DNA from: Nostoc sp. 106C
GTDB taxonomy: Bacteria > Cyanobacteriota > Cyanobacteriia > Cyanobacteriales > Nostocaceae
Length of the DNA stretch: 64,000 nt
Direction: 5' to 3'
Assembly (NCBI RefSeq): GCF_002154725.1
Contig: NZ_MTAW01000184.1
Coordinates: 62,001 to 126,000 of the forward strand
Part shown: positions 58,914 through 64,000 of the stretch, one piece after another
How positions within the stretch are numbered: the first letter of the stretch is position 1
Layout of the letters: every line of letters starts with the position of its first letter
Notes under the pieces: generated by a model
Databases searched by the model: none
Told to the model about the DNA's origin: nothing
Seen by the model: the letters and a program-made list of their open reading frames with translations, nothing else
Program-made: the position numbers and the translations under genes

Positions 58914-61355
58914 TTAAGTCAATCCCCATTCTAACTTTAGGGTTTCCAATTTAGGATTCTTCACACTTAACCGCTTACACTCCTCCAAAAATTCTTGTAC
59001 CTGTTCTTCGTGAAGAGTTAACCCACCATCTTGGAGGTTATTAATGTAAGTGATGATATCGGAAGTTGTCAAAGATGAACTTATTTCTTCTAGCAAGATG
59101 GCATTTCTAACTTCTCTGCACACCAATTCGATATCAGATGAAGTAAATCTTGAACTTTTATCGGCTAAAATTTCAAAGTTAATAATCTGACTAAAATCTA
59201 TTTTTGATAAATAGTGTTTAAACAACTCCTTTCTTTCAGATTCATCTGGGGGGAAGATAGGAATCTTCCAATCCAATCTACCAGAACGTTTCAAGGCACT
59301 ATCAATCCCACTTAAATAGTTAGTAGCAGCAATCACAATTACATTACTATTTCTCAGATTATTCAGTTCAATCAGCAATTGGTTAATTGTGGCTTTTTGG
59401 TCTGTATGGGCGTTGTCTTCATTACGATTAAAGCCAATACTATCTAATTCATCTATAAATAAGACAGAAGGAGATTTCTTTTTAGCTTGAGCAAAGATAT
59501 CCCGAATATTCTTCTGACTCTGACCTATCCATACACTTACAATATCAGCTGGAGAAAATTTAAAGAAATATCTACCAGACTCGTTAGCGAATGCATTTGC
59601 CAAGAGAGTTTTACCACATCCAGGCAAGCCATAGAAAAGAATTCCACTTATAGCATCTTTATATCCTTTAGATTGTAGCTTGAGGAGTTTACTTAATTTT
59701 TCTTTCTCTTCCTTTAAACCTTTGACTTGGCTAAAATCAAGCTCTAAGTCTGTGATGCGTTTACTAAGTGGACCTACTTTAATAAAATTAGGCTGCTTAT
59801 CTTGATACTCAAAAGATGGATATTTAATAAAATCAAATGAAACTGGAACTAATTGGTACTTTTCATAGTCGGGAGCCATAATAATAATCTTAAAGTCGCT
59901 ATCATAATATTTAGATAGTTTATATTCTAGTATTTCTTTAACTTTTTTGATTTGGTAATAGTTGCGTGCAATTTCAAAACCAGGAATTACTAGCCAAAAG
60001 CTCTCTAACTTGTTAGGCCATACTTTTGATTTTCTTAAAATTCGCTTTAGTGAGTCTAAAAATAAATTATTGTCCTGGAAATCTTGATATTTAAAAGTCT
60101 CTATTTCAACAATAACTTTTTTTTCTATATATATTTCTATGATTTCACTTTGGTATTCTTCATCATAATCTGAGGTATCCTCATCAGTGGTTTCTTCATC
60201 CCTGGAAGTCAACTCTACTTCACAAGCAATATTAAATAATTCATAGCCTAAAGTTTCCAGTGTGTTAATTGCAAAATATTTGAGATAGATATACTCTGTA
60301 CTTTCTTGTTGCCACTTTAAAGCGTAGAAATGTTCTGATCTCATCCTCAGCAATAACTGTGATTCAGCTTGAATTTGAGCTTTTTGTAATTCTAAAAAGT
60401 AATTCCATAAAGAAGCCTCATCTTCCTCTATGTCGTAATAAGGAAGTTCTAGCAATAGACGCAAATGAGCATAAATTTCTTCTTTATACTCAATAGAGGA
60501 TTCATTCGGGTATTTACATCTGAGAGTAAATGTAAAAGGAATTTTACTAGAAACTCTGTCTACTAAGTGTCCGAGAGCATCTTCTTGCTGCTGCGCTTGA
60601 ATTTCTGCGGCTGGTGGGCAATGAAACAAAATAAAAAATTGTTCAGAATTATATTTATTTGCGTATAACGAGATCTGTTCAAACTGCTCATCAAATTTTT
60701 CGGAATCTAGTAGATCTATACCAGTAGTACCAAGTATGACACTAGTCATAGTTGAAAGATAAAAGTGATAAATATTGGCATCAGATAGTGTATTTTCTTG
60801 TTCATCATCGTCATCTGAAGCAATATTTGTCGTAAATTTTTGATTAGAAGATTTAGGTATAGTATTGTTACCACGATATTGATATTTTCTAATTAGTTCG
60901 TAATTTAAAATTTTGACAACAATATTAGAAAAGAAATCCTCTAACTGTGGAATCAGAAAAAGTCCTACTGGTTGGTTTGAGTCTAAACAAGCCTGGAAGC
61001 GTTCATATTCTTGCTCAGAACCAAAATCAAATAAATAATAGAAAAAATCATGTTTGACTGGAAATGCTGCATTTAATTTGGCTAAAATGGGTTGCGAATC
61101 AGCAACTGAGTTCTTGAAATCTATACCTTTAATCGAAATAGCTATTTTAGTATCTAAAGGAATATATAAATCAAATTTTGGCTCTGTACAAAGTCCTAAT
61201 TCATCTAGAACATGATTAAAATCATCTATGAACGCTTGACTGCGGCGCTGATAGCCAAACTGCTCCATAATTGTTTTGACTCGTAAGCTTTTTTTGACTC
61301 TACCAGTGCGCTGAAGTTCGTTTTTGATTGAGCGCAAGTATGTTATATATGACAT
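58914..61355 (-). CDS. Large AAA+ ATPase with uncharacterised N-terminal region
   Basis: 813 residues. The C-terminal AAA module has Walker A at about 576-583 (GLPGCGKT), Walker B near 632-637 (LFIDELDSIG), sensor 1 VIAATNYLSG and an arginine finger region ALKRSGRLDWKI, with the AAA+ lid after it, most like the FtsH/Cdc48/SpoVK group. The first 545 residues hold no recognised domain: an acidic segment near residue 175 (DDDDEQ), another near 415-425, and a helical linker (VKGLKEEKEKLSKLLKLQSK). No protease motif is present. It is probably an unfoldase or remodelling ATPase, alone in its transcription unit. Confidence 0.82.
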   Translation of the reverse strand: MSYITYLRSIKNELQRTGRVKKSLRVKTIMEQFGYQRRSQAFIDDFNHVLDELGLCTEPKFDLYIPLDTKIAISIKGIDFKNSVADSQPILAKLNAAFPVKHDFFYYLFDFGSEQEYERFQACLDSNQPVGLFLIPQLEDFFSNIVVKILNYELIRKYQYRGNNTIPKSSNQKFTTNIASDDDDEQENTLSDANIYHFYLSTMTSVILGTTGIDLLDSEKFDEQFEQISLYANKYNSEQFFILFHCPPAAEIQAQQQEDALGHLVDRVSSKIPFTFTLRCKYPNESSIEYKEEIYAHLRLLLELPYYDIEEDEASLWNYFLELQKAQIQAESQLLLRMRSEHFYALKWQQESTEYIYLKYFAINTLETLGYELFNIACEVELTSRDEETTDEDTSDYDEEYQSEIIEIYIEKKVIVEIETFKYQDFQDNNLFLDSLKRILRKSKVWPNKLESFWLVIPGFEIARNYYQIKKVKEILEYKLSKYYDSDFKIIIMAPDYEKYQLVPVSFDFIKYPSFEYQDKQPNFIKVGPLSKRITDLELDFSQVKGLKEEKEKLSKLLKLQSKGYKDAISGILFYGLPGCGKTLLANAFANESGRYFFKFSPADIVSVWIGQSQKNIRDIFAQAKKKSPSVLFIDELDSIGFNRNEDNAHTDQKATINQLLIELNNLRNSNVIVIAATNYLSGIDSALKRSGRLDWKIPIFPPDESERKELFKHYLSKIDFSQIINFEILADKSSRFTSSDIELVCREVRNAILLEEISSSLTTSDIITYINNLQDGGLTLHEEQVQEFLEECKRLSVKNPKLETLKLEWGLT

Positions 61356-61628
61356 TTTGTATCTTTTTATCTTGATTAGCTAAGTGAGTATCCCCAAGGA
61401 TATCAAACATATATTTCCCTAACTTGCATATACAGTTAACTTAAACAGGCGATGTCTCCTAACAAAGCGGTTTTTATTTAGCATAAATACTTAATCGCTC
61501 CTAGAATTTAGGCTTTTTGTTAGTACGTTTATTTCAGTACAAAGCTTTCCCAGTAGGAGTACGATAAATAATCATGCATAACCATTCACTACAGCTGGGT
61601 TGATGCGCGATTAAACGGAGGTTTAGTT

Positions 61629-62537
61629 GTGTTTGAAATTAGTAGGCGGCACAGAAAACCCAGGTGGAATATTACAGAAAACCTGGCTGGATATCTATTT
61701 ATGATGCCCACCATTGTGGTTTTGGGGATTTTTGTAGTCTTGCCAATTCTTTATGCTGTCTTCCTATCCCTACATAAAGTCCAACTTCTCGGCGGTATTG
61801 ACTACCAGTTCATCGGCTTTCGCAATTTCACGCGCTTGCTTGATGATGAAAGAGTTTGGATTGCTTTGAGAAATACAGCAGAATATGTAGCAATTGTAGT
61901 TCCAACTCAAACTGTCCTCGCCTTAGTCCTAGCAGTCACCCTGAATTCTGGAATTCAAGGGAAAAACTGGTGGCGTATCCTTTATTTTTTGCCGACAGTC
62001 ACCTCTTCAGCCGTGCTAACACTGATTTTCATGTGGATTTACAATACCGATGGGCTACTTAATGATTTTCTTGCTTCTCTAGGGCTACCTACATATAACT
62101 GGTTAGGAGATCCAGCTGTTGCTCTCAAAGGCATCATGATCATGAATATTTGGTCAACAGCGCCGTTTTATATGGTGATTTACCTAGCGGCGTTGCAGGA
62201 TATTTCCCAGTCACTTTACGAAGCCGCCGAACTGGATGGAGCGAATGGGTGGCAAAAGTTTATTCACATTACAATTCCTATACTCCAGCCTGTAACCTTC
62301 TTTGTCGTAGCGATGGGGGTGATTGGTACTTTTCAATTATTTGACCAGTCTTATATTTTCTCTGGTGGTACTGGCGGGCCAAACAATGCCACCCTAACCG
62401 TAGTACTACTAATTTACCAAGCTGTATTTCGGAATTTACAGATGGGTTATGCGGCTGCGATCGCTTTTTTATTAGCAGCGATCATTATTGCGATCACTTT
62501 GATTCAGCAGCGACTCTTTGGAGGTGAAAAACCTTGA
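61629..62537 (+). CDS. Sugar ABC transporter permease (MalF-like)
   Basis: 302 residues from a GTG start. Six transmembrane helices and the EAA loop (YEAAELDGANGWQKFIHITI) identify an ABC sugar-importer inner-membrane component of the MalF/UgpA type. It overlaps the next permease gene by 4 bp. The matching binding protein is probably the product of 51060-52310; the ATPase is not in the window and may be a shared MsmK-type protein. Confidence 0.92.
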   Translation: MFEISRRHRKPRWNITENLAGYLFMMPTIVVLGIFVVLPILYAVFLSLHKVQLLGGIDYQFIGFRNFTRLLDDERVWIALRNTAEYVAIVVPTQTVLALVLAVTLNSGIQGKNWWRILYFLPTVTSSAVLTLIFMWIYNTDGLLNDFLASLGLPTYNWLGDPAVALKGIMIMNIWSTAPFYMVIYLAALQDISQSLYEAAELDGANGWQKFIHITIPILQPVTFFVVAMGVIGTFQLFDQSYIFSGGTGGPNNATLTVVLLIYQAVFRNLQMGYAAAIAFLLAAIIIAITLIQQRLFGGEKP

Positions 62538-63370
62538 CTAACATCTCTCGCTTTTCCTGGCTCAGAGTACTGCTATATGTCTTACTCACGATTTATGGTG
62601 TAATCACTCTAATTCCTTTTTTGTGGGCACTCTCTGCATCATTTAAGCCCTTATCAGAAATTGTCGGGGGTACGCCTAATTTCCTCCCACAAAATTTTAC
62701 TCTCGACAACTACAAACAAATATTTTTACAGGAACCCTTGTTTTGGCGCTGGCTATTTAACAGTGTGCTAATTGCCGTTAGCGTTACAATTTTAAACTTG
62801 CTACTTAACTCAATGGCAGGTTACGCCTTAGCCAGACTTCGCTTTGCTGGGAAACGCTTCTGGTTCTTGCTGATTCTAGCAGTCCTAGCAGTTCCAGCCC
62901 AGATTACCCTCATTCCCACCTTTTTGATTTTAAAAGCGATCGGTTGGTTAAATTCTTACCAGGGCATGATTGTACCTAGTATGGTCAATGCCACTTTCAT
63001 TTTTATGATGCGGCAGTTTTTTGTTAATTTTCCCAGGGAATTAGAAGAAGCCGCGCAACTAGATGGCTTAAATACCTTGGGGATTTTTCGGCATATTGTC
63101 TTACCGTTAGCAAAACCAGCCTTAGCAGCACAAGCAGTTTTTGTATTCATGGGTAGTTGGAATAATTTCTTGCTACCTGTGGTAATTCTATTTGACCCAG
63201 AAATGTTTACTCTCCCCTTAGGACTGAACACCTTCAAAGGTCAATACATCAGCTATTGGAACTACATCATGGCCGCTTCTATGGTGTTTACCTTACCAGC
63301 TTTAGGAATATACGCCTTTTTCAACCGCTACTTTATTCAAAGTGTCACGTTTACTGGCGGGAAAGGGTAA
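62534..63370 (+). CDS. Sugar ABC transporter permease (MalG-like)
   Basis: 278 residues. The TTG start at 62534 overlaps the previous gene's stop and has GGAGGTG seven bases upstream. Six helices and the EAA loop (EEAAQLDGLNTLGIFRHIVL) identify the MalG/UgpE-type second permease. The two permeases form the channel of a binding-protein-dependent sugar importer. Confidence 0.92.
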   Translation: MTNISRFSWLRVLLYVLLTIYGVITLIPFLWALSASFKPLSEIVGGTPNFLPQNFTLDNYKQIFLQEPLFWRWLFNSVLIAVSVTILNLLLNSMAGYALARLRFAGKRFWFLLILAVLAVPAQITLIPTFLILKAIGWLNSYQGMIVPSMVNATFIFMMRQFFVNFPRELEEAAQLDGLNTLGIFRHIVLPLAKPALAAQAVFVFMGSWNNFLLPVVILFDPEMFTLPLGLNTFKGQYISYWNYIMAASMVFTLPALGIYAFFNRYFIQSVTFTGGKG

Positions 63371-63562
63371 TTGTCATTTGTCATTTTTCCCCCTGCTTAC
63401 CCTAATCTCCCTCATCCCCTTGTCTTCCTTGTCCTCCTTGTTCCCTTAATCCCTCACGATCCCCACTGGAACTAGAACCGTATTTTGGGCGACAAATTGC
63501 ACTCTTAACGTGATATTGGTATTACAGCGACTCAATCTCTATATATCAGTTAACAAAACATT
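63371..63562. repeat. Heptameric short tandem repeats
   Basis: TTGTCATTTGTCATTTTTCC is followed by repeated CCTTGTC/TCCTTGT units around 63410-63445, again STRR-type intergenic repeats. No gene is seen. Confidence 0.55.
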
Positions 63563-63778
63563 ATGGGTGTTGCAGACCTATCGATCGCAGAGATAGCAAC
63601 AGACTACAGTATTCCTGTGGCCAAAAGGTTTTCTCTGTACAACCACCTCTTAATTGCCGATAAACACCAAAAGACCCGTTTGGCGTTGGAGGCTGCAAAG
63701 GCAATTATTTTCCAAATATTGTCTGAGAAATACCCAAAAGCTACTAGCGACTTGATGGTTGCTACCAAAGCTACCTGA
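63563..63778 (+). CDS. Small protein of unknown function
   Basis: 71 residues: SIAEIATDYSIPVAKRFSLY is followed by a helical HQKTRLALEAAKAIIFQILS. Composition suggests a real small cyanobacterial protein, perhaps a helix-turn-helix-like or IF2-N-like fold. I cannot name a family. No ribosome-binding site is clear at the ATG. It lies 110 bp upstream of psbV. Confidence 0.55.
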   Translation: MGVADLSIAEIATDYSIPVAKRFSLYNHLLIADKHQKTRLALEAAKAIIFQILSEKYPKATSDLMVATKAT

Positions 63779-63888
63779 AGGGCTATCTGGGGCTTTGGTT
63801 TATAGCTCATGACAAAGAACAATTAGCAACATGGAGATTGAGTAACGCTAACTAGCTGTGTTGAGTGTCAAAATCTTTAAGGGGAAAC

Positions 63889-64000
63889 ATGTTTAGAAGA
63901 TTAATTGGCGTTGTTGTAGCTACTGTTTTGCTAACGTTTCAGTTGATTGTCGGTAGCGCGACAGCCGTAGAACTGGATAAAGCTACCCGAACAGTGCCAT
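63889..64000 (+). CDS. psbV: Cytochrome c550 of photosystem II, partial
   Basis: The first 37 codons are inside the window: MFRRLIGVVVATVLLTFQLI is followed by GSATAVELDKATRTVP, which is the PsbV signal peptide and the conserved mature start. AAGGGG precedes the ATG. PsbV is a luminal extrinsic c-type cytochrome that stabilises the oxygen-evolving complex in cyanobacteria. The heme-binding CxxCH lies beyond the edge. Confidence 0.93.
   Translation, partial: MFRRLIGVVVATVLLTFQLIVGSATAVELDKATRTVP

Overview
The window comes from a filamentous, Nostoc/Anabaena-type cyanobacterium. The right edge holds the start of psbV (cytochrome c550 of photosystem II). There is a tocopherol cyclase gene, many GCGATCGC (HIP1) octamers, short heptameric tandem repeats between genes, and pentapeptide-repeat and J-domain/TPR/WD40 proteins. 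Most of the window is ordinary chromosome: small operons and single genes with AT-rich spacers.

Layout. 0.6-8.4 kb: pentapeptide protein, epoxide-hydrolase-like enzyme, DUF1206 membrane protein, glycosidase-like and DUF2358 proteins, a Mn/Zn-type ABC substrate-binding lipoprotein, a gene-poor 1.1 kb and an MFS transporter. 8.4-12 kb: a PD-(D/E)XK nuclease fused to a ParA-type ATPase, then a tandem pair of metallophosphoesterases. 12.7-18 kb: an anchored Pro/Ser-rich protein, two J-domain/TPR proteins (one ending in seven WD40 repeats), tocopherol cyclase, tRNA-Arg(CCT) and a lipoprotein. 18.3-22.7 kb: a MoxR ATPase / DUF58 / transglutaminase operon. 31.4-34 kb: DUF4174, GST and two small unknown genes. 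34.4-36.9 kb: a NACHT NTPase, probably defensive. 39.7-41.5 kb: a probable cobalamin riboswitch, a CbtB-like cobalt-uptake protein and a His-rich membrane protein. 41.5-49.3 kb: TPR protein, Nramp transporter, leuB, prepilin peptidase and accD. 49.5-63.4 kb: a sugar ABC transporter whose binding protein and permeases are separated by a block of glycosyltransferase genes and a large AAA+ ATPase.

The striking region is 24.3-31.25 kb, read leftwards from a probable promoter near 31.2 kb. Six structured RNAs (25889-26096, 28413-28488, 29087-29216, 30074-30215, 30228-30410, 30776-30895) share one conserved two-part stem: 5' strand GUGCCCUAAC-n-AAGC and 3' strand GCUU-n-AACUUGC. This resembles the Ro60-binding stem of Y RNAs. 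Each stem presents a different insert. One carries copies of the 23S sarcin-ricin loop and of the GTPase-associated (L11-binding) centre. One carries a 23S helix 69-71 mimic that is circularly permuted through the helix 69 loop. One carries a circularly permuted class II tRNA, and two carry tRNA bodies with Leu(UAA) and Arg(UCU) anticodon loops. One is a minimal hairpin. The Arg-type RNA sits inside the anticodon region of a further split tRNA-like sequence with an Asp(GUC)-like loop, and a minimal tmRNA-like RNA lies upstream.

Between the RNAs, on the same strand, are genes for a TROVE-like/vWA (Ro60-type) protein, a full-length ribosomal protein L7/L12 paralogue, a ubiquitin-like beta-grasp protein ending in Gly, a ThiF/E1-type activating enzyme and two proteins I do not recognise. 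My reading is a Ro60/Y-RNA-type ribonucleoprotein that displays decoys of the translation machinery and is coupled to a ubiquitin-like modification system. The sequence similarities are seen directly; the function is inference.
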